Shown here one piece after another: positions 35,365 to 42,997 of a DNA stretch of 64,000 nt (position 1 is its first letter; each line of letters starts with the position of its first letter). Source of the DNA: JAUIET01 sp039111475 (GTDB taxonomy: Bacteria; Pseudomonadota; Gammaproteobacteria; Pseudomonadales; JAUIET01). The notes under the pieces are model-generated. The model had not been told where the DNA came from. It saw nothing but the letters and a program-made list of their open reading frames with translations, and searched no databases. A program made the position numbers and the translations under genes. The stretch is from NCBI GenBank assembly GCA_039111475.1, contig JBCCIP010000005.1, positions 105,235-169,234 of the forward strand. Direction: 5' to 3'.

Positions 35365-36738
35365 CTATTTTGGAAATGTAACGTCAGGTGCGTGCAGCAT
35401 ACGAGGCTCAAAGTGTTGCCGGCCCAATCGCAACTGAGATTTCAATTGTTCAAGAACGGCTGGGTGACGGTCTGCAACACTGTACTGTTCATCGCCAACA
35501 CCACCCATATCAAACAGCATATCGTACGAATCCGTGAAACCGTCTAGCTGATCAAATTTTTCGAATGCGCCAAGCGAACGCCTGTAATATGCATGCGTTA
35601 GCAGCTTCCAGTTCTGGTTTCTTACCCCAATTATTTGTTCGTTATTAAAGTAGTACAATACCTCATGCGCGCTTTTGTTATCGCCCTTCATCACAGCTAA
35701 CAAGCTGCGACCATCCAGATTTTTTGCGCGGGGTTTCACGCCCCAAAGGTCGGCCAGTGTTGGAAGTATGTCGAGATTGCTGCTTATTGTGTTAATTATT
35801 CGGGCTCGTTTCAACTTCGCTGGCCAACTAACAACTGCGGGAACGCGATAGCCCCCATCCCAGCCATTGCCTTTACCGCCTTTCAAACCACCGACGCTGC
35901 CTTCAAAGAATGGCCCGTTGTCGCTAGTGAAGAGTAAAAACGTGTTGTCCAGAATTCCTTGTGTGCTTAATTCGCCGATAATCTGCCCTACGCTGGCATC
36001 AAGCTCTTCAATCACATCGCCATAAGTACCTCCAGCGGATCGCCCTTGAAAGGGCCTGGAAGCATATAAAGGAATATGCGGCATATTGTGCGAGACCATT
36101 AGTAGGAATGGCCGCTGCGCGTTTTTGGCAATAAATGCAACTGCTTGTTGTGTGTAACGCTCCGTTAAGCTGGATTGATCAACCGGCTGCTCAATTTTCC
36201 TATGCCTATCAAAAAGTGCAAAGTCAGGCATATCGTTACTGTGAGGTGTGCCAAAAAACCGGTCCCAACCATGCGCCATAGGGTGGTGGTCAGGGAATGA
36301 TCCCAGATGCCATTTCCCTATCAGAGATGTCGTTACGCCAGCGCGTCGGGCTAGCTCCGCGATGGTTTCTTCAGTGGCGGGAAGGCCAGCACTGGATTCG
36401 GCAGACAATACGCCTTTGGCTAAGCCCATGCGTATTGCATAGCGCCCGGTCATCAGACCTGCGCGCGAGGGAGTGCAGACGTTTGCGCTGGCATAAAAGT
36501 GAGTGAAGTTGAGCCCGGTACGTACCAGCCGATCTATGTGAGGTGTTTTGATAAGAGTGGCGCCGTTCGCACCTATGTCACCGTATCCCATGTCGTCAGT
36601 CAATATGATAATGACGTTGGGTAAGGGATTGTCGTGACCGGCAGACGCGGCAGCCAAGAGGGTCTGCGTGATCAGAAGCAGGCTAAAAAAAAGCGCCGCT
36701 GTGGGGCGGCGCTTTGTATCAGCGAGGGCGCGCAACAT
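35365..36738 (-). CDS. secreted S1-type sulfatase
   Basis: 457-aa sulfatase with a signal peptide (PTAALFFSLLLITQTLLAAA, residues ~13-32). The formylglycine motif is CTPSRAGLMTGRY with C88 and R92. Other active-site residues are D48/D49 (ILTDDMGYGD), K142/H144 (GKWHLG), HNMPHIP and TSDNGP. It hydrolyses sulfate esters in the periplasm or outside; the substrate is unknown. It requires a formylglycine-generating enzyme or maturase not in this window. It begins 14 bp after the TonB-receptor stop with AGAAG at proper spacing, so it is the second gene of that operon. A terminator-like hairpin covers codons 8-18. Confidence 0.9.
   Translation of the reverse strand: MLRALADTKRRPTAALFFSLLLITQTLLAAASAGHDNPLPNVIIILTDDMGYGDIGANGATLIKTPHIDRLVRTGLNFTHFYASANVCTPSRAGLMTGRYAIRMGLAKGVLSAESSAGLPATEETIAELARRAGVTTSLIGKWHLGSFPDHHPMAHGWDRFFGTPHSNDMPDFALFDRHRKIEQPVDQSSLTERYTQQAVAFIAKNAQRPFLLMVSHNMPHIPLYASRPFQGRSAGGTYGDVIEELDASVGQIIGELSTQGILDNTFLLFTSDNGPFFEGSVGGLKGGKGNGWDGGYRVPAVVSWPAKLKRARIINTISSNLDILPTLADLWGVKPRAKNLDGRSLLAVMKGDNKSAHEVLYYFNNEQIIGVRNQNWKLLTHAYYRRSLGAFEKFDQLDGFTDSYDMLFDMGGVGDEQYSVADRHPAVLEQLKSQLRLGRQHFEPRMLHAPDVTFPK
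36685..36715 (-). terminator. terminator-like hairpin inside the sulfatase start region
   Basis: On the minus strand a perfect 10-bp stem, AAAGCGCCGC with GCGGCGCTTT (36715-36706 and 36699-36690), with a 6-nt loop, runs straight into eight T residues (36692-36685). This is a canonical intrinsic terminator. It lies within the coding region of the sulfatase signal peptide, about 40 bp after the TonB-receptor stop. It could end most receptor transcripts and act as an attenuator for the sulfatase. Confidence 0.75.
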
Positions 36739-36752
36739 AGCGCGACTTCTGG

Positions 36753-39170
36753 CTAGAAGCGGAAGGTGCCACTCAAGCCAATGATACGGGGGTGTGGACG
36801 CAGTCGTATGCCACTAACGCCAAAGTTTTCCTGGGTGCCCGTGTAATACTCTTCATCACCCAGGTTTTGGGCATAAGCGCTTAAGCTGAATCGCTCTGCA
36901 TCAAATCCAACCCGCAAATTAACCACATCATAATCTGGGCTCAAGTAGGGGAACTCATCTGGTGAGTTACGTGCAAGCCCACTATTGGGTGATGGACCAT
37001 TCGTCTGGCGATTGGTTAAGCCTTCTATGTCCGAATATTGTCCATCGCGATGCACAAACTCTACGCGGGCCCAGCCTTCATTGCCACCCATCGGGAAGCG
37101 ATATTCAGCAGCAAAACTTGCTGTCAGCTCAGGCGATTTTGGAATTTCCAGTCCCTGCAGGTTAACGACAAAGCCACCGGTAATCTCTGCCGTGGTATTG
37201 CTCGTGATTTCGGTGTCCAGATAACCGGCACTGGCGCTGATGGTCAGGCCTTCGGTTACTGCCGCCAGCAGCTCAAACTCTGCGCCGCTGGCTTCGGCGC
37301 CGGCAATGTTAATCGTTTGTTCGAAGTTTGATGACAGATCGCCGGGCACAAGGAATCGGAATGACTCAAACTGCATGTCGTCCCATTCCAGATGGAAGAT
37401 GGACGCGTTCAGCCGTACTCGACCTTCTGCAAACTCGCCTTTATAGCCTACTTCCAGATTGGTTAGCGTTTCTTCGTCATAAGGGACGCTGATTGGACCA
37501 TTGGCGCCTGCCGCACTTGGGTCGTTACCAACGCTTGTACCGCCTGCTTTGTATCCTTCTGACCAAGTGAAATACATGTTGTGGTCGTCGTTAATCAAGT
37601 AACGAACAACTAATCGAGGTGAAACGTTGGTAAAGCTCTCGCTACCGCTCGCAGGTGCTCTAGCAAAGTTGATAAACGTTGGAGGGCCGCCGCCATCGGG
37701 CCGTATGCCAAAGCCTTCTAATTCATTGAGAACATCGTCTTTAGTGTAGCGAGCACCAAAGGTGAACTCCCAGTGATCGTTCAATCGTGCGGTATAATCA
37801 GCAAACAGGGCAAAACTCTCTACCTCAAAGTTCTTGTTGTTTCGCGCAAGTCCAAGACCTTCAGGGAAGGGCGGTAAAACGCCAACGCCATTGAAGTTCG
37901 CTGTGGGTTGGGTAGATACTTCAACGCTATTCTGTTGCTCTTGATCATCTTCTGCATAGAGAAGACCTAGAATCAAGTCGTTCTTGTCAGTGCTCCACTC
38001 CAGTCTAAGCTCCGTGCTCCATGAGAACCCTTCGTACAGATTTATGCGGCGCAGTGCATCGAATCCACCCACTAGATCGTTGTCAAAGAAGCGGTCCAGT
38101 TCAGCGTCAATGAAGCCGGTTACGGATTTTAGTGTCAGTGTGTCGCTGATTTCATGCTCAATATTGATTATCGCAACAGACGATTCATTCTGAGTATGCT
38201 CGTCAAGGTCATGGCTGAGCGTATTGCGGTTGTTGGGATAAAACCCTGTTCCAGGATCAAGTGCCTGCGTGATACCAAAGGTATCGATAGAATCAAGATC
38301 GAGTCTGCCTGATGGAACATTCTCGTCAGTGCCCTGGTCATCGTCGCCGTAAATAAAGGTCGTGCTGACCCTTGTTCGATCGGAGATGTCCCACTGCGTG
38401 TTAAGTCGGAACATTAAAGCGTCACGTTCACTGCCGTCTGCACCATTTGGTACGAAGCCGTTTGCGGCTGCGGCTGGACAAGATGCCGCACTGGCGCCTG
38501 CGGCACAGGCATTCTCTACATAGCCATCGCTGTCTTCATAAAAGAGAACGCCGCGCATCGCAAATGAATCCGAAACCGGGACGTTCAGAATGCCTGTCAC
38601 ACTGTATTGATTGCCGGAGCCGTCTATATCTTCAAAACCCGCGGAAATAGAGCCTTCGAACTCGTCGGTCGGCTTCTTGGTAGTCAGGTTTAATGCGCCA
38701 CCTACAGAGTTTCGACCAAAATAGGTACCCTGCGGGCCGCGCAAAACTTCCACGCGCTCCATATCTGGAAGCTGAGGGTTAGCTACCTGGTTTGGCACCG
38801 ATGCAATACTGAATTCATCTAGGTATACGCCGATAGAGTTTATAAACGCGTTCTCGCCGGATACCAGATTGTTTACACCGCGTATTGAGATACCCAAGCC
38901 GCGCGAACCGGTTTGACCGTCTTCCGTAAAGCTAACGTTTGGCGTTAGCGAAAGGTATTCCGTCGCAGAGCGAATATTTGATTTCTCAAGAAAATCGCCA
39001 GAGAACGCAGACACGCTAATAGGTACGTCCTGCAAATTCTGCTGGCGTCGCTGCGCCGTAACTACCACTTCCTCTAAGGTAACAGTGTTCTGTGCCAGGG
39101 CTGGAAATGCCGCTACGCTACTTAGCGCGGTGATCGGTACCAGGCCGCCAAGAATGGCCTTTATTTTCAT
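36753..39170 (-). CDS. TonB-dependent outer-membrane receptor
   Basis: 805-aa receptor for active uptake across the outer membrane. The signal peptide is residues 1-26 (ITALSSVAAFPALAQ), the TonB box TLEEVVVTAQRR follows, then the plug (~45-165; VPISVSAFSG, GLGISIRGVNN, VEVLRGPQGTYFGRNSVGG). A 22-strand-type barrel ends in GLSGTFRF with the typical terminal Phe. No short N-terminal signalling extension is present. It belongs to the plug type common in marine gammaproteobacteria for sugars, steroids and other non-siderophore ligands. It is the first gene of an operon with the sulfatase. Confidence 0.92.
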   Translation of the reverse strand: MKIKAILGGLVPITALSSVAAFPALAQNTVTLEEVVVTAQRRQQNLQDVPISVSAFSGDFLEKSNIRSATEYLSLTPNVSFTEDGQTGSRGLGISIRGVNNLVSGENAFINSIGVYLDEFSIASVPNQVANPQLPDMERVEVLRGPQGTYFGRNSVGGALNLTTKKPTDEFEGSISAGFEDIDGSGNQYSVTGILNVPVSDSFAMRGVLFYEDSDGYVENACAAGASAASCPAAAANGFVPNGADGSERDALMFRLNTQWDISDRTRVSTTFIYGDDDQGTDENVPSGRLDLDSIDTFGITQALDPGTGFYPNNRNTLSHDLDEHTQNESSVAIINIEHEISDTLTLKSVTGFIDAELDRFFDNDLVGGFDALRRINLYEGFSWSTELRLEWSTDKNDLILGLLYAEDDQEQQNSVEVSTQPTANFNGVGVLPPFPEGLGLARNNKNFEVESFALFADYTARLNDHWEFTFGARYTKDDVLNELEGFGIRPDGGGPPTFINFARAPASGSESFTNVSPRLVVRYLINDDHNMYFTWSEGYKAGGTSVGNDPSAAGANGPISVPYDEETLTNLEVGYKGEFAEGRVRLNASIFHLEWDDMQFESFRFLVPGDLSSNFEQTINIAGAEASGAEFELLAAVTEGLTISASAGYLDTEITSNTTAEITGGFVVNLQGLEIPKSPELTASFAAEYRFPMGGNEGWARVEFVHRDGQYSDIEGLTNRQTNGPSPNSGLARNSPDEFPYLSPDYDVVNLRVGFDAERFSLSAYAQNLGDEEYYTGTQENFGVSGIRLRPHPRIIGLSGTFRF

Positions 39171-39296
39171 GCGAATATCCTCGGGGTTTGCGTAAGACGT
39201 TGGTGCTTTAGTCGCCCTTCAATCCACAGAGTATGAGTCGGGCGGTTGGCGGTATCATAGTATATAGAGAAATGACAAATCAAGCTTTTAATGTGA

Positions 39297-39306
39297 TTAA
39301 TGGGAT
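39297..39306 (+). promoter_or_regulatory. candidate GntR-regulon site 1 (TTAATGGGAT)
   Basis: Contains the 8-mer AATGGGAT found five times in the two regulatory regions of this cluster. It lies about 127 bp upstream of the TonB-receptor start in the AT-rich divergent gap 39171-39524. That gap also holds the octamer TTATAGAT (39367-39374), shared with the palindrome at 42638. Confidence 0.5.
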
Positions 39307-39450
39307 GTATAGTAAATTAGATCAGCGATCAATTGGTTTTGAAAATAATATATAAAAAACAAATAGTTATAGATCCTATTTTTGAGATGATTGAAAAATA
39401 AACACTGATGTAGTCATTTCAGGGCATCAAAATAGGCGGTTGAGTTGGCT

Positions 39451-39472
39451 TTAATAATGGGATTTAATGGGG
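39451..39472 (+). promoter_or_regulatory. candidate GntR-regulon site 2
   Basis: TTAATAATGGGATTTAATGG followed by GG. The first 14 bases are identical to site 3 at 42692, 3.2 kb away, and the core TTAATGGG is repeated at the right end. It is about 53 bp upstream of the DUF819 transporter start, overlapping its likely promoter. Confidence 0.6.
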
Positions 39473-39524
39473 CTCGAGGCGTGGCCGTACCCGTTCAGCC
39501 ACCGCATTTTTGGAGCAACTGCTC

Positions 39525-40652
39525 ATGACCTTGATACCTGCCACTGATACCTTTGCGATATTGGCAATCATCATGGGTCTTGCCTGGCTGGGTTTTTGGA
39601 TTGATCAGCATGCAGTATTGAGGAAAACCTCAGGGGTTGTGTGGGTTCTAGTCGTGGCAATGTTGTTGTCCAATACTCATATTATTCCTTATGAAGCGGC
39701 TGCCTACGGTTTTGTTGGCGGAACATTAGTACCGTTGGCAATTCCCTTGTTGTTATTTAAGGCAGACCTTCGGAAGATTTTCGCTGAGAGTGGCCCGGTG
39801 ATGATCACGTTCTGTATTGCTAGCATGGGTACTGTGGTGGGTGCTGTGCTCGGTTTTTATTTACTCGATCTGGGTGAAATTGGGCCTAAGGTAGCCGGTA
39901 CTTACACTGGCGGCTGGATAGGTGGGGCCGTCAACTTTCTCGCGGTGTCGCAAGCTGTTGAAATGAGCGACACAGAATTCAGTGTGGCAATCAGTGCCAG
40001 TAGTGTGGTCAGTATTACCGCGCTAATGTTGTTGATGATGATTCCAACCATCGGCTGGATAGTGCGCTGGGTTTCACCCGATGGACCGGCGACCGGGCAG
40101 GGCAGTGTTGCAGCTGAGGAAGAGGCAAGTACTGAATTACGTTTAACTCATGTGAGTGCTGCAATAGCAATCAGTTGTGTCATTTGTGCCATTGCTGACC
40201 AGGTAGGGCAATGGCTGAATCTGCAACGCTACAATATTCTGTTTATCACTATCCTGACCATCATTGTCGCCAATAGCTTCCCCAGGCAATTGGCTAGACT
40301 GCGTGGCGATTTTGAATTGGGCATGCTATTTATGTACTTATTCTTCGCGATTGTGGGCGCGGGAACGAACGCGGTGGCGTTTCTTTCGTCGGCCTTTATC
40401 CTGTTTGTGTACGGCATGTTTATTTTGTTCTGTCACTTGGGTGTGGTTCTGTTTGCTGCACGAGCGCTGAAGCTCAATCTGGCCGAAGCCGTTATTGGAT
40501 CCGGAGCGGCGCTGGTCGGGCCAGCGCCCACGGCCGCAGTGGCAATCTCACACGGTTGGCGCAACCTGGTAACACCGGGCATTATGTGCGGCATATTTGG
40601 ATATGTGATTGCCAATTTTATTGGTATTAGCGTTACCGCCTTCTTGAGCTGA
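39525..40652 (+). CDS. DUF819 family membrane protein (putative transporter)
   Basis: 375-aa protein with about ten to eleven hydrophobic helices and the family hallmark GTYTGGWIGGAVNFLAVSQA near the middle. A symmetric second half ends with GAALVGPAPTAAVAISHGWR. DUF819 proteins resemble secondary transporters but have no assigned substrate. The ATG at 39525 has GGAG 9 nt upstream; an in-frame TTG five codons earlier is less likely. Seven bp before the Bcr/CflA gene, so both are co-transcribed from the shared upstream region. Confidence 0.85.
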   Translation: MTLIPATDTFAILAIIMGLAWLGFWIDQHAVLRKTSGVVWVLVVAMLLSNTHIIPYEAAAYGFVGGTLVPLAIPLLLFKADLRKIFAESGPVMITFCIASMGTVVGAVLGFYLLDLGEIGPKVAGTYTGGWIGGAVNFLAVSQAVEMSDTEFSVAISASSVVSITALMLLMMIPTIGWIVRWVSPDGPATGQGSVAAEEEASTELRLTHVSAAIAISCVICAIADQVGQWLNLQRYNILFITILTIIVANSFPRQLARLRGDFELGMLFMYLFFAIVGAGTNAVAFLSSAFILFVYGMFILFCHLGVVLFAARALKLNLAEAVIGSGAALVGPAPTAAVAISHGWRNLVTPGIMCGIFGYVIANFIGISVTAFLS

Positions 40653-40658
40653 TTAGCA

Positions 40659-41885
40659 ATGAGTTCTTTATTTAGCGGCGGCTTAAGCAGCAAGCGGCAA
40701 AGCCTTTTATTTTATGGATTGCTTGCTATTCCGGCTTGCTTCGCGCCTTTGTCCATAGACTTACTGGTGCCTTCTCTGCCTCATCTGGCTGAGCATCTTA
40801 ATGCTCGTTTAAGTGACACACAACTGAGTATTTATGTCTTTGTGCTCGCTTACGGCCTTGCCCCGTTTTTTTGGGGTGCTATGTCAGACAGGTATGGGCG
40901 CAAACCACTATTGATTGCAGGAATATTGCTTTATGCGGTGGTGAGCCTGGCATGCACAATTGCACCAAGCATTCAGGTTCTGGTTGTACTGCGCTTTTTT
41001 CAAGGTTTCGCAGCGGCAGCCGGCATAGTCGTCGCGCGCGCTATGTTGCGCGACCGCTATGGCGCAGAAGGCACGACTAGAGCAATTTCCACGCTTTATA
41101 TGTTCCTCGCGTTAATTCCGATTGCGCTACCCATTGTGGGCGGATACCTCTCGTTGTTTTTAGTCTGGTCGGATTTATTCCTGACTATGTTTGTCGTGGC
41201 GTTGGTTTCTCTGCTCGGAGTTGCGTGGCGGATTCAAGAAACATTGAATACGGTTTTGAGCGATCTTCGGATCGAGCAAAAGTCTGCGATCAGCACCGTG
41301 GCCACTAAAGAAATTCTTGGCAACAGGCAATTTCTGAGAAGTACGTTTATCAATATGTTCGCGATGTCAGGCACTGTATTATTTGTTGGGAATTATTCTT
41401 TTCTCAGTTCTTCTGTCTACCAAACTAGCCCGGATCAGAACGGTTATATTCTTGCGGGGTTTAACTTCTCCCTAGCGTGCGGCATCTATATTGTGCGCGT
41501 TATAGTGCCTTTTTATGGTATTGCTCGCAGTATTCAGTGTGGGGTTGGCGCACTTGCGGTGGCGTGGGTAGCAGTGGCTGGTATCAGTATGTTCGCAGCG
41601 CCAACAGCGGTTTTGCTTTTGGCAATTGTTATGCTCGCAAGCTTCGGCCACGGGATTATTATGGCATTGTCGCCAGGCGAGGCCTTAGTACCTTTCAGCG
41701 TTGGTGCGGGCAAGGCGTCAGCAATTTATGGTTGCGTCCAATCGGTGGGCGCTGCAGTTATCAGCTATACGGTTGCCTTGCTAGGGATGCAGAATATGTC
41801 TGAGGTAAGCATGGCTATCGCACTGTGTGCCTTGTGCGCCTTACTTTGTTTGTTTCTTCTCAGGAACTCACACGAGAGCGCATAA
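40659..41885 (+). CDS. Bcr/CflA family MFS efflux transporter
   Basis: 408-aa, 12-helix MFS protein. The Bcr/CflA start APLSIDLLVPSLPHLAEHL, the motif GAMSDRYGRKPLL and RFFQGFAAAAGIVVARAMLR are diagnostic. This family exports drugs, sulfonamides and cysteine or dipeptides; here it may export a pathway intermediate or sulfur compound. It lies 7 bp behind the DUF819 gene and overlaps the end of the convergent GntR gene by 26 bp. Confidence 0.87.
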   Translation: MSSLFSGGLSSKRQSLLFYGLLAIPACFAPLSIDLLVPSLPHLAEHLNARLSDTQLSIYVFVLAYGLAPFFWGAMSDRYGRKPLLIAGILLYAVVSLACTIAPSIQVLVVLRFFQGFAAAAGIVVARAMLRDRYGAEGTTRAISTLYMFLALIPIALPIVGGYLSLFLVWSDLFLTMFVVALVSLLGVAWRIQETLNTVLSDLRIEQKSAISTVATKEILGNRQFLRSTFINMFAMSGTVLFVGNYSFLSSSVYQTSPDQNGYILAGFNFSLACGIYIVRVIVPFYGIARSIQCGVGALAVAWVAVAGISMFAAPTAVLLLAIVMLASFGHGIIMALSPGEALVPFSVGAGKASAIYGCVQSVGAAVISYTVALLGMQNMSEVSMAIALCALCALLCLFLLRNSHESA

Positions 41886-42582
41886 GGTCTCGATTAATCT
41901 GTAACATTGATTCCGTGAGCTTGCGCGCTTTACTGCCGTCGCCGGATGCGATAGCCCATGCCAGTGCGCGGTGTCGATCAAGGTCGTCTCTGGCAAGTTG
42001 CTGATCTTCTGTAACCACGTGACTGTGCGCGCGCAAGTAAGTGCTGATTGCATGCTTGAAATTTGCGAGCACAATATTGTGTGTCGCCTCCAAAATAGCC
42101 GCGTGGAAGGCAATGTCTGCCTCCATGCGCATAGCTGAATCGGTGTCGCTCGCTTCCATGTCATCAAACAGCGCAAGTATTTTTGCCACGTCGTCACGGC
42201 TGGCTCGTTCGGCCGCAAGTTGTGCCGCCTGGGGCTCGATGATGTGCCGCATCTCTGTAATGTCCAGCATAAACTGAACATCGGCAGATTCCGGGTCTGC
42301 GTGCCATTGCAGTACGTCTGGATCCAGCATGTTCCAATCGTGTCTGGGCCGCACTTTGGTGCCACTTCTCGGCGCGGTACGAATCAAACCTTTACCGGAC
42401 AAAACCTTTACGGCCTCTCGCAGGGCGTTTCGGCCAACGCCTAATTGGTCTGCAAGTGTCTGCTCCACCGGTAGCGTACTGCCTTCCGGAAACTTCTTAC
42501 TCGCGATTTGCCGGCCAAGAATAGACACAACAGCGGTGACTTGACCGCGAGAAGTGCTTTTCCTGGCATTGCCATCCGCCAT
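41860..42582 (-). CDS. GntR/FCD (FadR subfamily) transcriptional regulator
   Basis: 240-aa regulator. The N-terminal GntR winged helix (~15-80) has LPVEQTLADQLGVGRNALRE and VLSGKGLIRTAPRSGTKVRP. The C-terminal FCD effector domain has the metal/ligand histidines and acids (EMRHIIEPQAAQLAAER, DIAFHAAILEATHN, LDRHRALAWAIASGD). Such regulators usually repress catabolic operons and bind a carboxylic acid. It is divergent from the FAD oxidoreductase operon. A perfect palindrome and several AATGGGAT sites in the gap are the likely operators. Confidence 0.92.
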   Translation of the reverse strand: MADGNARKSTSRGQVTAVVSILGRQIASKKFPEGSTLPVEQTLADQLGVGRNALREAVKVLSGKGLIRTAPRSGTKVRPRHDWNMLDPDVLQWHADPESADVQFMLDITEMRHIIEPQAAQLAAERASRDDVAKILALFDDMEASDTDSAMRMEADIAFHAAILEATHNIVLANFKHAISTYLRAHSHVVTEDQQLARDDLDRHRALAWAIASGDGSKARKLTESMLQINRDLMRSRVSS

Positions 42583-42637
42583 CTTGATCCCCTGTTCCAG
42601 TTTTGCAGCTAGTGTAACTCATCCGACCTGTTGCGCT

Positions 42638-42657
42638 CATTATAGATTTCTATAATG
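42638..42657. promoter_or_regulatory. 20-bp palindromic operator upstream of the GntR gene
   Basis: CATTATAGA-TT-TCTATAATG, a perfect 9-bp inverted repeat, 56-75 bp upstream of the regulator start. It continues into GGG, so its right half TATAATGGGG resembles the AATGGGAT sites. Good candidate for autoregulation. Confidence 0.6.
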
Positions 42658-42691
42658 GGGTCTAAATTGAGCAGTCAAAGCATGTGTTTTT

Positions 42692-42708
42692 TTAATAATG
42701 GGATTAAT
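42692..42708 (+). promoter_or_regulatory. candidate GntR-regulon site 3
   Basis: TTAATAATGGGATTAAT. Its first 14 bases equal those of site 2 in front of the DUF819 gene. It lies in the 415-bp gap between the GntR gene and the FAD oxidoreductase, 35 bp from the palindrome. Confidence 0.6.
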
Positions 42709-42913
42709 GAGTGAGTCGCATAGGATATTCGAATATTTTGCTTAGCTGTTCCAAAAAGTCGCCTTATATGCGCGAGATAAATATAAGTATATGATATTTA
42801 ATAATAAAGACAAAATATAATGAACTTTGATAGGTGGTCTCAGGCGTAGCTGAGCGCCAGCTCAGTGTATTCACGCAGGTTTAAAGATGAGTATTTGTGA
42901 AATTCGATTGCTA

Positions 42914-42929
42914 TTTAATGGGATTATGG
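42914..42929 (+). promoter_or_regulatory. candidate GntR-regulon site 4
   Basis: TTTAATGGGATTATGG, about 70 bp upstream of the FAD oxidoreductase start. It is probably in the promoter or leader of that operon. A GC hairpin (CTGAGC/GCTCAG, 42850-42865) lies just upstream. Confidence 0.5.
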
Positions 42930-42960
42930 CTATGTTACACGGGCGGACGCTTCAACAGCA

Positions 42961-42975
42961 AATATCCCATTATTA
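42961..42975 (-). promoter_or_regulatory. candidate GntR-regulon site 5 (minus orientation)
   Basis: On the minus strand TAATAATGGGATATT, 22 bp before the FAD oxidoreductase ATG and close to its ribosome site. It faces site 4 and forms a widely spaced inverted pair with it, which might bridge two regulator dimers. Confidence 0.5.
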
Positions 42976-42997
42976 CAAGCACTGCATTGGAGGATTG

